Source: Candidatus Delongbacteria bacterium
Lineage (GTDB): Bacteria; Delongbacteria; UBA4055
Assembly (NCBI GenBank): GCA_016938535.1
Contig: JAFGUL010000190.1
Coordinates: 1-53,071 of the forward strand
Length of the DNA: 53,071 nt
Reading direction: 5' to 3'
Both the position numbers and the translations under genes were made by a program. Shown here one piece after another: positions 1 to 7,791 of the stretch. Position 1 is the first letter of the stretch. Each line of letters opens with the position of its first letter. The notes beneath the pieces were generated by a model. The model saw nothing but the letters and a program-made list of their open reading frames with translations. It made no database searches and was not told the DNA's origin.

Positions 1-20
1 GGAGTTTTAACATAATAGTC

Positions 21-48
21 AATATCGTAAAATGCGTTTTATGATATT
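21..48. repeat. AT-rich inverted repeat downstream of the PIN gene
   Basis: Positions 21-32 pair with 37-48 (12 bp with one G-T type mismatch) around a TGCG loop. It lies about 40 bp beyond the stop codon of the leftward toxin gene, so it may act as a weak terminator for the toxin-antitoxin operon. There is no clear T-run, so this role is uncertain. Confidence 0.4.
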
Positions 49-88
49 TGCGCAGAATCGTAAAATTTACTTGTTGATTTGGATATAT

Positions 89-493
89 CTATTTGGCGAT
101 GTGCTCAAAAAACTCTGCGGGACTGATTATCTTTACCCCTTTAAACTCGGGAGCAGGGAAATGCTTAAGATTCCCTGTGACAAGATACTTCGCGTCGGAA
201 CATACAGCTGATTCGAGAAATTTCAAGTCTTCCGGATCGGGAATTGCCAGATCTAAAGGGAGCGGTGATACAAGTAAACCGTTGGCCTTTATCTGATCGA
301 TCAGCGCGGATATGTTTTCGGGATCAATATGAAATTTCGGCCTTGACATTACATTCACATACTCTGCAATAATTCTGTAATCATAGATCAATTCAATATA
401 TCCGGAAGCAACTAGCCTTACGATAAAACCCGGTATCCCGTTCGGATTTAAAAGACCGGATATAAGAACATTCGTGTCGAGGATTATCTTCAT
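89..493 (-). CDS. PIN-domain toxin (putative ribonuclease of a TA pair)
   Basis: A 134-residue protein of the PIN_3 type. It opens with LDTNVLISGL, whose Asp6 is the first metal-binding acid of PIN nucleases. A second acid is in IIAEYVN (about residue 44), and the end of the domain carries DPEDLKFLE and SDAKYLVTGNLKHF, the typical PIN C-terminal acids and fold. Family knowledge: VapC-like PIN toxins cleave RNA, often tRNA or rRNA. Its start overlaps the stop of the upstream antitoxin gene by 4 nt (ATGA), so the two are translationally coupled. The RNA target cannot be inferred. Confidence 0.9.
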   Translation of the reverse strand: MKIILDTNVLISGLLNPNGIPGFIVRLVASGYIELIYDYRIIAEYVNVMSRPKFHIDPENISALIDQIKANGLLVSPLPLDLAIPDPEDLKFLESAVCSDAKYLVTGNLKHFPAPEFKGVKIISPAEFFEHIAK

Positions 494-771
494 CGGTTTG
501 CTCTTGCCGCTTTTATCTCAGCTTCGATCTCTTCATCGGTCATTTTATTCAGACCTCTTCTGACGGATTCTTCCTGGATCGCCATAACCGCCTGTTCAGC
601 TTTCACTTTTCTTAAAATACCCAAAGACTTTTCATAATTTTCAGGGTCAGTTGAAAGCATTATAGCTACAGGCTTACCGTTAAGGGTTATAGTTATCGTA
701 TTTTCGTCCGAAAGGTCTTTCCAGATATCTTTCGGTTTTGTTCTAAAATCTCTTACGCTGACGAACTTCAT
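490..771 (-). CDS. Phd/YefM-family antitoxin
   Basis: A 93-residue protein with the Phd/YefM N-terminal DNA-binding fold: MKFVSVRDFRTKPKDIW, then ITLNGKPVAIML. It is followed by a charged helical tail that should wrap the PIN toxin. In this family the antitoxin neutralises the toxin and represses its own promoter. A good ribosome site (AAGGAG) lies just upstream of the ATG at 771. A TTGACA-N17-TATATT promoter sits 31-59 bp upstream. The 4-nt overlap with the toxin gene gives the usual antitoxin-first order. Confidence 0.88.
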   Translation of the reverse strand: MKFVSVRDFRTKPKDIWKDLSDENTITITLNGKPVAIMLSTDPENYEKSLGILRKVKAEQAVMAIQEESVRRGLNKMTDEEIEAEIKAARANR

Positions 772-801
772 AGGTCACTCCTTTTGCTGTTTCCTAATAC
801 T

Positions 802-830
802 AATATACACAATTGTCACGCGATTGTCAA
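802..830 (-). promoter_or_regulatory. Sigma-70 promoter of the TA operon with repeat operator
   Basis: On the minus strand this reads TTGACA (830-825), 17 bp, TATATT (807-802). The spacer begins as a direct repeat, TGACAAT-CGCG-TGACAAT, and includes the palindrome ACAATTGT. Such repeats overlapping the core promoter are the expected place for autorepression by the antitoxin or toxin-antitoxin complex; that role is inferred. Confidence 0.75.
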
Positions 831-866
831 CAGGAGAATTTCTACGACAGCATAAATCTCTTGACT

Positions 867-905
867 TTCTCCGGAAAGTACAAAAATTCTGTACTTACAG
901 GAGAA
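867..905. repeat. Interrupted inverted repeat between TA operon and lipoprotein gene
   Basis: TTCTCC (867-872) pairs with GGAGAA (900-905) and AAGTAC (876-881) with GTACTT (891-896), separated by 3-nt internal loops. It lies just upstream of the promoter at 921-949. No T-run follows, so an operator or a spacer hairpin is more likely than a terminator. Confidence 0.45.
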
Positions 906-920
906 AAACACAATTTACTC

Positions 921-949
921 TTGCATAAATAAAATTTCAGGCTTACAAT
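921..949 (+). promoter_or_regulatory. Probable promoter of the beta-propeller lipoprotein cluster
   Basis: TTGCAT (921-926), 17 bp, TACAAT (944-949). The predicted start of transcription near 956 leaves a leader of about 38 nt before the GTG at 994, which is preceded by GGAG. Confidence 0.6.
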
Positions 950-993
950 TAGAGTGTATTAGAAATATATTTATCAAAAGTTGGAGTGAGAGA

Positions 994-2103
994 GTGAAAG
1001 TTCTATGGTATTTGGTCATTTTATCGGCAGTGCTGTTAGCCATCAGCTGCACGAAAAAAGAATCAACCTACGAAGTAAGTGAGGTGAACGGGATAAGGAT
1101 AACACAAAACACAGGTGTACCTGCGGACTCTACCTTCAGAATAGAGCTCAAAGAGATCGGGTTTATTGAGAATAATGCCGAAGCTGATCCTGAAAGATAT
1201 TTTAATCAGCCTACGATTGTGGATTTTGATGAAGAAGGAAACCTTTACATACTTGACCGTACAAAATACAAAGTGTTTAAATACGATCCGAAAGGCAGTT
1301 TTATAAAATCCTTCGGGCGACAGGGTCAAGGGCCGGGCGAGTTCATAATACCGGGAACTATTAATGTTAGAAAAGATACATTGTATGTAACTGATATAAG
1401 AAGCTACAAAATATCGAAATTCAATTTAGATGGTGAATTTTTGGGAGATAAAAAATATCATGACATTAATAACTTTCCGATGCTACCTTTAAAATTCGGC
1501 GAAAACTATATTACTATTTTCGGTGCAACAAAAAGAGTTGTTACAGATGAAGGCAAACAAATCAGTATTAAAGAAACTTCTTTATACGATCACAACTATG
1601 ATTTCATCAAAAATCTTCATATCCTTGAATATGAACCTCCTGCGGAAGATGCAGAGTTTGATCCCTCTGAAAAAGGAATACAAGCTTCCGCATCTTATAC
1701 CAATGCCTATGTTTATGAGCATTCAAAAACTCAGTATAAAATAGATGTTTACGATATCAATGGGAATAAAGTGAGAGAAATCAGGAAATATTATTCAAGA
1801 ATAAAAACACCTGCAGATGAGCATAAAAAAAATGAGGAAATCTGGGCGAAACGCGGCCGTAAATATAAAGAGGAATTCATAAACTCGATTTATCAACTTC
1901 GAACAGACAAATATAACAGATTGTGGGTATCGGGACCTACAAACAAAAAAGAGGAAGGTCAGTATTATGATATTTTCGAGAACGATATATTTATTAATAG
2001 AGTTAAGCCGGTAATGGAAGAAGGATATGGGTTACTATTTGTAGGAGATAAGATCATCGGTTATAATTCGAATGAAAATAAAATAAAAATCTATGATTAT
2101 TGA
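994..2103 (+). CDS. 6-bladed beta-propeller lipoprotein (paralogue 1)
   Basis: A 369-residue exported protein. The signal peptide ends in a lipobox (LLAISC, Cys near residue 19), so it should be lipid-anchored in the envelope. The mature part has NHL/6-bladed-propeller type repeats: DEEGNLYILDRTKYKVFKYD, FGRQGQGPGEF, KDTLYVTD and a final KIKIYDY strand. It is closely related to the product at 4122 and more distantly to that at 3032. The GTG start is supported by GGAG 7 nt upstream and by the signal peptide. Proteins of this group are common in Bacteroidetes-type genomes but have no fixed biochemical role; ligand or partner binding at the surface is likely. Confidence 0.85.
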   Translation: MKVLWYLVILSAVLLAISCTKKESTYEVSEVNGIRITQNTGVPADSTFRIELKEIGFIENNAEADPERYFNQPTIVDFDEEGNLYILDRTKYKVFKYDPKGSFIKSFGRQGQGPGEFIIPGTINVRKDTLYVTDIRSYKISKFNLDGEFLGDKKYHDINNFPMLPLKFGENYITIFGATKRVVTDEGKQISIKETSLYDHNYDFIKNLHILEYEPPAEDAEFDPSEKGIQASASYTNAYVYEHSKTQYKIDVYDINGNKVREIRKYYSRIKTPADEHKKNEEIWAKRGRKYKEEFINSIYQLRTDKYNRLWVSGPTNKKEEGQYYDIFENDIFINRVKPVMEEGYGLLFVGDKIIGYNSNENKIKIYDY

Positions 2104-2138
2104 TGCTGAACATAAGAAAAATTAACTAGGGTGATTTC

Positions 2139-3005
2139 ATGAAATTATTTCAAGTTGCAGTTTTATCGACTATTTTCTTCATGATGATAGGATGCTGTGC
2201 GCCTCTTAAAAATATGGTACTTGTCAAAGGCGGTACTTATGAAGAAGTTGAGATCAAAAAGTTTTATATTGGTATTTATGAAGTCACTCAGAAACAGTGG
2301 GTAAAAGTGATGGGAACAAACCCGAGCTATTTTAAAGGAGATGATCTGCCTGTCGAAAAAATAAGCTGGTACGATGCGGTAATATTCTGCAATAAGCTGA
2401 GTGAATTAGAGGGTCTTGAAGAATGTTATACTATAGATGAACTTGTTACGGACTCGACTGATTTTAGAAGAGATTTGCAAGTCAAATACCAAGTTAAATT
2501 TAATCCGGGGAAAAATGGATACAGACTGCCGACAGAAAAAGAGTGGGAATACGCTTCGATCGGAGGAAGAAAAAGCAGAGGTTTTAATTATAGCGGGAGC
2601 GATGATATTGACGAAGTGGGATGGTATAAGAGAAATTCAGGAGATAAAATACTCAAAAGCAACAGCGAGACTTTCTATTTTGATAGTGATAGCTTAATGA
2701 TATATAACAACTCAACAAAACCTGTAGGAAGTAAGAAGCCCAACGAACTCGGCATCTATGACATGACCGGAAATGTGCTTGAGTATTGTTCGGATTTTAA
2801 AGATTATCATTATGAAGATTTTCAGTATGAACTTGGCGATCCGTCTTACGGACAGGATGTGCATGTTCATTTACGCACTGCATCGGGTGGGAGCTGGATG
2901 TACGATACGACTGGAAATACGAAAGGTGATGCAATGATAATCGCACCGTTCTGGAGAGACAGTAGTTGTGGCTTGCGGATTGTGAGGAGAGCGGGATGTT
3001 TCTAA
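2139..3005 (+). CDS. FGE-sulfatase (SUMF1) domain lipoprotein
   Basis: A 288-residue protein with a signal peptide and lipobox-like MIGCC. The body is a formylglycine-generating-enzyme/SUMF1 fold: MVLVKGGTY, GIYEVTQKQWVKVMG, LPVEKISWYDAVIFCNKLSE, YRLPTEKEWEYA, ELGIYDMTGNVLEYCSD and a final SCGLRIVRR. This fold is used by true sulfatase activators and by many non-enzymatic, carbohydrate- or partner-binding proteins. The paired active-site cysteines of genuine FGE are not evident, and no sulfatase gene is nearby, so a binding role is more likely than sulfatase activation. It sits between two propeller lipoproteins with gaps of 26-35 bp, probably in one transcript. Confidence 0.85.
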   Translation: MKLFQVAVLSTIFFMMIGCCAPLKNMVLVKGGTYEEVEIKKFYIGIYEVTQKQWVKVMGTNPSYFKGDDLPVEKISWYDAVIFCNKLSELEGLEECYTIDELVTDSTDFRRDLQVKYQVKFNPGKNGYRLPTEKEWEYASIGGRKSRGFNYSGSDDIDEVGWYKRNSGDKILKSNSETFYFDSDSLMIYNNSTKPVGSKKPNELGIYDMTGNVLEYCSDFKDYHYEDFQYELGDPSYGQDVHVHLRTASGGSWMYDTTGNTKGDAMIIAPFWRDSSCGLRIVRRAGCF

Positions 3006-3031
3006 TAATAAATCAAAGTTGGAGTTAGAGG

Positions 3032-4105
3032 GTGAAAATAATCAAATGTCTGGTCGTTTTATCGGCATTACTGCTAGTTGTCAGCTGCACGAATGAAAAC
3101 CAAACCATACCGCAAAAGAAAGTTACATTGACTAAGCTATATACGATCGAAGGATTTCCTGAAGGGGCGGATTCGGTAGAGACTTTTTTATTGGACTATA
3201 GTGGCACCAAAGCTGATGAGAAAGGTAATCTGATTATTCGTGATAAGAAATCAGGATCATTTAAAGTATTTGATAGATCAGGGAAGTTTGTATCCGGCGT
3301 ATCCAAAAAAGGAGTCGGGCCGGAAGAAATTCAAAATTTTAGTTCATTCCTGATTGAGAAAGACACGATAGTTGTATTTGATAATAGAGTTAATGTTAAA
3401 AAATTCAATAAGAATGGGGATTTTGTATCAGCAACAACTCTAAAAATGGCTGATGTGAGGTTGTTTGAAAAAATGACACCGCTTAATGATTCAACCATGA
3501 TCGGGATTTCAAGCGTGTACGGAAAAGTTGACAACGGAGTTCAAATTGATGTTGAGCTTGTTCTTTCTGACAGGCAATTCAATATATTTAAGACTATAGA
3601 TAGCAATCTCAATGAAAAATCAAGCCTCGACAGAGTATTTTTTGATGAGCCTGTTTTTACTTTTAGTAAGGAAAATATCTTCGTATCAAGAAGAAGCAAA
3701 TCGGAATACAAAATCAAGATTTATTCATTTAACGGAGATTATCTGAGGACGATAAATATGAATTACGCCCGGACAAAGTACAACAGACATGAAATTGAGA
3801 TGATAAATAAGCTTGATTATCTTACACCTGAGGAATCAAAAGTAATTTATGACTATAAACCGGCGCTGTACGGGATGCAAACTGATAAATACGGAAATAT
3901 ATGGGTGATCAGATCCACAGGGATTTTCGGAAGTGATTTAAATTTTGATATAATGTCAGAAGACAAAATAATAGCTGATATGACAATTAAAAATGGAGAT
4001 ACAGGCGATAGTTCCGGAAAAGATGTAATAATTAAAGAATATTTCTACTTAGTTGATTACGACAACAACCTGATCGAAGTTTATGACTATAAAATTGAGA
4101 ATTAA
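3032..4105 (+). CDS. 6-bladed beta-propeller lipoprotein (paralogue 2)
   Basis: A 357-residue lipoprotein (signal peptide, lipobox LLVVSC) with a propeller body: DEKGNLIIRDKKSGSFKVFD, KGVGPEEIQNF, DTIVVFDNRVNVKKFN and terminal LIEVYDYK. It is the most divergent of the three paralogues in its mature part. Its ribosome site, GTG start and signal-peptide coding region nevertheless resemble those of the gene at 994 almost base for base. The final 24 bases run into the ribosome-binding region of the next gene. Function unknown beyond surface or periplasmic binding. Confidence 0.8.
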   Translation: MKIIKCLVVLSALLLVVSCTNENQTIPQKKVTLTKLYTIEGFPEGADSVETFLLDYSGTKADEKGNLIIRDKKSGSFKVFDRSGKFVSGVSKKGVGPEEIQNFSSFLIEKDTIVVFDNRVNVKKFNKNGDFVSATTLKMADVRLFEKMTPLNDSTMIGISSVYGKVDNGVQIDVELVLSDRQFNIFKTIDSNLNEKSSLDRVFFDEPVFTFSKENIFVSRRSKSEYKIKIYSFNGDYLRTINMNYARTKYNRHEIEMINKLDYLTPEESKVIYDYKPALYGMQTDKYGNIWVIRSTGIFGSDLNFDIMSEDKIIADMTIKNGDTGDSSGKDVIIKEYFYLVDYDNNLIEVYDYKIEN

Positions 4106-4121
4106 AAAAGGAGAATGGAGA

Positions 4122-5234
4122 ATGAAATTTGTGAAGCTTTTAGCTATGACTTTGTTTATAGCGCTGATCGTTAATTGTACCAAGAAAGAAGAAGTGAAAA
4201 CTTACGGGCAGTACGAAGAGAACGGTGTCAAGATCACTAAGAATAACGGAATTCCTGCAGATACTTCATTTAGCATTGAGCTTAAAGAAGTTGGTTTTAT
4301 TGACCTGGAGAATGTTGAGGATTCTCTGCAATTTGTTGAATCAGCTTCGGGGTTCAATTTTGACAAAGACGGAAATCTGTATTTCATCGACCGAAAGAAA
4401 CACAGGATACACAAGTATGATAAAAATGGAAATTTTGTCACAGCATTCGGACGAAAGGGTAAAGGTCCGGGTGAGTTTTTTATACCTGGCGGATTCAATG
4501 TAAGACAGGATACAATATTTGTTTCAAACTGGTCTTCACTAAAACTGATAAAGTTTGATCTGGATGGTAATTATCTTGATGCAGATAAAACATACAAGTC
4601 AAGAGATGAGTTCGCATCATATCCGGTAAAATTCGGTTCGGATTATATCAGCAGTTCTACTTCAAACAGATTTGATGAGGGTACAAAAGAAGAATTTATG
4701 ATAAATGAAATCACATTGTATGACAGCAAGTTTGATTTTGTGAAGCATCTATATAAGATCGAGTATCCATTTAGTAGAGATAAAGAACAGGATCCATATG
4801 CTAAAGGTGCTTTATCTGCTTTTTCAGATAATGAAGTATATATCTCAGAAAAATCTAAGAATGTATATAAGATCGATGTATATGACAAGGACGGTAAAAA
4901 ATTAAGAGAGATCAGAAAAAATTACGCACAGCTTCGAGTTTCAGAAGAAAAAGCTAAAAAGGTTGCTGAGCAGGGGGCAGAATATGGGATGAAATGGAAA
5001 GTAGTGTATAAAAATTCTGTAAATTGGATGCTAATTGATAAATATAATAGACTATTCGTCAATTCATCTGTGAACGAAGAGGAAGAAGGTATATACTGCG
5101 ATGTTTTTGAAAACGGCATTTTCCAGAAAAGGGTCAAGATCGAGGTTGAAGAAGGTTATTTTCCGAGTTTCGTTGGAGACAAGATCGTAGCTGTGAACGG
5201 AGACAATAACAATATAAAGATATACGAGTATTAA
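4122..5234 (+). CDS. 6-bladed beta-propeller lipoprotein (paralogue 3)
   Basis: A 370-residue lipoprotein. I place the start at 4122, not the upstream in-frame codon at 4083, because GGAGAATGGAG directly precedes this ATG and because it gives a normal signal peptide ending in a Cys (ALIVNC). The body aligns with the product at 994 along most of its length: NGVKITKNNGIPADTSF, KDGNLYFIDRKKHRIHKYD, FGRKGKGPGEFFIPGG and a closing NIKIYEY. The two are clear tandem duplicates. Likely lipid-anchored binding protein; substrate unknown. Confidence 0.83.
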   Translation: MKFVKLLAMTLFIALIVNCTKKEEVKTYGQYEENGVKITKNNGIPADTSFSIELKEVGFIDLENVEDSLQFVESASGFNFDKDGNLYFIDRKKHRIHKYDKNGNFVTAFGRKGKGPGEFFIPGGFNVRQDTIFVSNWSSLKLIKFDLDGNYLDADKTYKSRDEFASYPVKFGSDYISSSTSNRFDEGTKEEFMINEITLYDSKFDFVKHLYKIEYPFSRDKEQDPYAKGALSAFSDNEVYISEKSKNVYKIDVYDKDGKKLREIRKNYAQLRVSEEKAKKVAEQGAEYGMKWKVVYKNSVNWMLIDKYNRLFVNSSVNEEEEGIYCDVFENGIFQKRVKIEVEEGYFPSFVGDKIVAVNGDNNNIKIYEY

Positions 5235-5239
5235 AAAAA

Positions 5240-6403
5240 ATGCTCTCGAGGATCAGAAAAAATTATGAGTTCTACAAAAAGCGGTATTTCCGCGGTGACG
5301 ACATTTACTGTCCGTTCTGCTCGGGATTTTATAAGGCTCAAAAGTTCAGTATTACTAAAGAATCGAGTACGGTATGCCCTGTGTGCAGTTCGACTGCCGA
5401 TGAAAGAACGGTTCTTCTGTTCCTTCTCGCCAGAACAAGACTGCTGTCGGGTGATCTGAATGTTCTGATCATTGCGGAAGAGGGTGTTCTGACACATTAT
5501 TTCGAGAATTTTCCTAATGCGGTAGTGCGTAAATATTCAACGAGGGGGGATTTTATTATCAGGGATCAGCGGGGTATGGATTTTGACGCGGGTTCTTTTG
5601 ATATCATCGTCTGCAATTACATTCTGGAAAAACATTCTTCTCCTCCGGTACTGCTCAAGGATATAACAAGGCTGCTTAAACCTGACGGGATAGCTATTAT
5701 TCAGGCAAATGTTGATGAAAACAGAGAGGAAACGGCCGAATATTCGCACATGTATTACAAGGACAGGCTTCTGCTCTATGACATTCCGGGCAATATGCGC
5801 AGGTACGGAAAGGATTACGGCGATATACTTAAATCGTTCGGGCTCAATATGTCAAAGCTGAGGTTCAGTTCGGGGTTCGAATCGCTTCCGGAATTCTCTC
5901 TCGATAAAAATGAGATCCTCTACATAGCTCACAAGTCCAAAAAACCTGAATTGACTGACAACATGGATGAGCTTGAATCGGAAATGGAAGGTCAAAGATC
6001 AAATGAGCCGGGAAATAAAGCTTCTGCATTGATCTACACTGCCTTTTTCATTCTGCCGGAACTTGTAAGGAAAAGTATTTTTTCTCTGCGTGGAAAGGTA
6101 AGCGAAAGAGAAGAAAACAAAGGGACTCTCCTGTATATGCTGTATGTACTTCTCGTAGGAGAGGTTTCCTACTGGGGCGGTTTAATACTATTCAAGTCTG
6201 CTCTGTATATGAGATTTCCCGGTGCTGTTTATGTGTTTTTGTTCATAGTTCTACCTCTCTATGTTATTCTTTCCTGTTTCGGACTGTTTGTAATTGGCGG
6301 ATATTTTATGACGAATTTTCATGCAGGGATACTTAAAAAACTGGCTGTCGGGATGGTTATGTCTCTTACTATTCTTCTTGGAGTATTTGCAGGGTTTGCT
6401 TAA
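5240..6403 (+). CDS. Zinc-ribbon/methyltransferase-like membrane protein (copy A)
   Basis: A 387-residue protein in three parts. Residues 1-60 hold two CxxC pairs (YCPFC and VCPVC), a probable zinc ribbon. Residues 70-240 look like a class I SAM-dependent methyltransferase of the Methyltransf_11 group: NVLIIAEEG at the motif I position, then SFDIIVCNYILEKH and RLLKPDGIAIIQANVD. The C-terminal 100 residues contain three hydrophobic segments that should anchor it in the membrane. Motif I lacks the usual GxGxG, as in a subgroup that reads HIAPE there, so activity is not certain. The start is fixed by near-identity with the paralogue at 7792; no Shine-Dalgarno is seen. It follows the lipoprotein gene by 5 bp. 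Confidence 0.72.
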   Translation: MLSRIRKNYEFYKKRYFRGDDIYCPFCSGFYKAQKFSITKESSTVCPVCSSTADERTVLLFLLARTRLLSGDLNVLIIAEEGVLTHYFENFPNAVVRKYSTRGDFIIRDQRGMDFDAGSFDIIVCNYILEKHSSPPVLLKDITRLLKPDGIAIIQANVDENREETAEYSHMYYKDRLLLYDIPGNMRRYGKDYGDILKSFGLNMSKLRFSSGFESLPEFSLDKNEILYIAHKSKKPELTDNMDELESEMEGQRSNEPGNKASALIYTAFFILPELVRKSIFSLRGKVSEREENKGTLLYMLYVLLVGEVSYWGGLILFKSALYMRFPGAVYVFLFIVLPLYVILSCFGLFVIGGYFMTNFHAGILKKLAVGMVMSLTILLGVFAGFA

Positions 6404-6411
6404 GAAAAATA

Positions 6412-6440
6412 TTGTTTCGGTGAGAGATATTTGTTATATT
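6412..6440 (+). promoter_or_regulatory. Probable promoter of the serpin gene
   Basis: TTGTTT (6412-6417), 17 bp, TATATT (6435-6440), with a strong GGAGG at 6467-6471 before the ATG at 6478. This gives the serpin its own promoter, independent of the upstream cluster. Confidence 0.6.
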
Positions 6441-6477
6441 GATAATGCAGATATTAATATCAAAACGGAGGCATGTT

Positions 6478-7776
6478 ATGAAAAAGCTCATGTTGCTGAC
6501 TTTGGCATTTCTCATCATCTTCAGCTGTACCAAGGACGATGATCCGCTAAGCCCTAACGATCCGCCGCAGGATGAAACGATCACTGCGCAGAACATATTC
6601 GATTTTAGGAACGCAAATCTGAACTTCGCCAGTGACATCTTCAAAGAGATCGTTGATCAAAGCGTTACAAATGATAACATAATGATCTCGCCGATCTCGA
6701 TCTCGATCGCATTCGCGATGCTGAATAACGGTGCTGCAAATAATACAAAATCACAGATAAAAGAAGTACTCGGTTACGGACAGGTACCTGATTACTGTGT
6801 CAACAACCTGTTCCTTCAGCTTGCAAACAAACTTGACAGCCTGAACAATATAATTGATCTGGGATTAGCTAATTCTGCCTGGTTCGACAATGATTTCCCT
6901 GTCAGAGATACCTATGTTGATTTGACAAAAGATTATTTTGATGCGGAAATCAGAAATCTTGATCTGGATCAGACTGCATCAATTGATACGATAAATGCAT
7001 GGGTGTCGGAAAAAACGGAAGGAAAGATCGAAGAAATTCTGGATTATGCTGCTGTCGGTGCGGAATTTTTCCTTGTTAACGCGATAAACTTTCAGGGGTT
7101 CTGGAAATTCCCTTTCGATGCCGATGCCACAGAAAACAGACGATTCTATGCCGAAGACGGTACATTCAATTTGGTTCCAACGATGATCGATACGGGAATA
7201 AATGAGGATGCACCTTCGTTGAAATTCGAGTATTTTTATGGTGATTCCGTCAGAGCTGTCAAGATGCCTTACGGCAATCCCGATTCAAAAGAAGGGAAAG
7301 ATGTTTCGATGTATGTTTTTGTCCCAACTGGAATACTTGAAGATTTCATAGGAACGAAACTGACTGTGGAGAACTGGAATATCTGGATGAATTCATTCAA
7401 GACTTTCGATCAGCAGTTCCCGGAGTTTGAAAATGAATTCAATTTCAGCATGCCCAAATTCAAGTTCGGTTTTGAATCGAACCTGATCCCTATACTCCAG
7501 GCTTTGGGGATGACAGATGCTTTTATAGAAGGTCTTGCCGATTTTTCCGGAATGACCGAAGCATGGCAATCTTTATTCATCGGACTTGTGAAACACAAAT
7601 CTTTCATAGATGTGAATGAAGAAGGAACTTCGGCTGCCGCGGTAACAATCATAGGCGGCTATGATAGCGAAATTCCACCCGAATTCAGAGTGGATAAACC
7701 CTTCTTTTTCGCGATAAGAGACGACCTGACAGGCACGATACTTTTCATGGGTCAGGTTTACGATCCGCAATATTAA
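6478..7776 (+). CDS. Serpin-family protease inhibitor lipoprotein
   Basis: A 432-residue protein. The start at 6478 is chosen because GGAGG lies 6 nt upstream and the signal peptide MKKLMLLTLAFLIIFSC then ends at a lipobox Cys. The body is a full serpin: NIMISPISISIAFAMLNNGA, FLVNAINFQGFWKFPFD, SMYVFVPTG and KPFFFAIRDDLTGTILFMGQ. The reactive-loop hinge EEGTSAAAVT has the small residues found in inhibitory serpins. Aligning the loop with alpha-1-antitrypsin, which has the same length, puts P1-P1' at Ser-Glu before IPPEF, with Tyr at P3. It probably protects the cell surface from serine or cysteine proteases in its surroundings; the target is inferred only. Confidence 0.93.
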   Translation: MKKLMLLTLAFLIIFSCTKDDDPLSPNDPPQDETITAQNIFDFRNANLNFASDIFKEIVDQSVTNDNIMISPISISIAFAMLNNGAANNTKSQIKEVLGYGQVPDYCVNNLFLQLANKLDSLNNIIDLGLANSAWFDNDFPVRDTYVDLTKDYFDAEIRNLDLDQTASIDTINAWVSEKTEGKIEEILDYAAVGAEFFLVNAINFQGFWKFPFDADATENRRFYAEDGTFNLVPTMIDTGINEDAPSLKFEYFYGDSVRAVKMPYGNPDSKEGKDVSMYVFVPTGILEDFIGTKLTVENWNIWMNSFKTFDQQFPEFENEFNFSMPKFKFGFESNLIPILQALGMTDAFIEGLADFSGMTEAWQSLFIGLVKHKSFIDVNEEGTSAAAVTIIGGYDSEIPPEFRVDKPFFFAIRDDLTGTILFMGQVYDPQY

Positions 7777-7791
7777 TTTAAAAGAGAAATA

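Noticed and set aside
2139..3005. True sulfatase-modifying enzyme
   Set aside because: The fold is clear, but paired active-site cysteines are not evident and no sulfatase gene is nearby.
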